Of a stretch of DNA of 64,000 bases, positions 24,102 to 64,000 are shown one piece after another. The number at the start of each line of letters is the position of its first letter. Within the stretch, counting starts at the first letter, position 1. The notes beneath the pieces are model-generated. The model was not told where the DNA came from. It made no database searches and saw only the letters and a program-made list of their open reading frames with translations. Source of the stretch: Dromaius novaehollandiae (taxonomy: Eukaryota; Chordata; Aves; Casuariiformes; Dromaiidae); the NCBI RefSeq assembly GCF_036370855.1, contig NC_088132.1:59434841-59498840 (forward strand). The letters are read 5' to 3'. The position numbers were made by a program, and so were the translations under genes.

Positions 24102-64000
<39,899 letters not shown>

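Overview
This is vertebrate nuclear DNA, most likely from a bird, with a non-avian sauropsid as the alternative. It holds two neighbouring genes on the + strand, both cut by the window edges. The first is the 3' end of TENT2 (PAPD4/GLD2), a cytoplasmic non-canonical poly(A) polymerase. The second is most of CMYA5 (myospryn, cardiomyopathy-associated protein 5), a giant TRIM-like scaffold of striated muscle. The two genes are adjacent in the same order on human 5q14.1. In birds the equivalent segment is expected on the Z chromosome. Bird origin is inferred from protein similarity to the mammalian orthologues, short introns and few interspersed repeats; no diagnostic marker was found.

Layout. 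1-19078: the last five coding exons of TENT2 (141 C-terminal residues, stop at 19076-19078). 19079 to about 20130: a probable TENT2 3' UTR with Pumilio- and CPEB-type motifs and a poly(A) signal at 20103. 20130-23640: intergenic. 23640-24310: CpG-rich CMYA5 promoter and exon 1 (ATG at 24102). 24242-30467: intron 1, with a second CpG-rich island at 28840-29580. 30468-44385: a single 13.9-kb coding exon (CMYA5 exon 2). 46761-60716: seven smaller CMYA5 exons encoding the coiled coil, the first fibronectin type III domain and the start of the second. The rest of the second FN3 domain and the SPRY domain lie beyond the right edge.

The most remarkable structure is inside CMYA5 exon 2. About 8.2 kb (32398-40600) encodes roughly 120 copies of a 22-residue (66-bp) monomer with a core like H-P-D-[FL]-S-Y-S followed by an acidic or Gln-rich half. 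Within it, 12 monomers form a 792-bp (264-residue) higher-order unit present in three full, almost identical tandem copies plus the start of a fourth (32643-35111). I found only one base difference among the three copies. Older, eroded block duplications at exact multiples of 22 residues are visible downstream. The array has therefore apparently grown by repeated in-phase block duplication, and one round is very recent. The reconstructed protein is already at least 4991 residues, against about 4069 for the whole human protein.

The two genes are not known to work in one pathway; their adjacency is ordinary vertebrate synteny. No tRNA, rRNA, CRISPR or autonomous mobile element was seen. Interspersed repeats are limited to a few probable old MIR-like SINE relics, a TG microsatellite and several G/C homopolymer runs.
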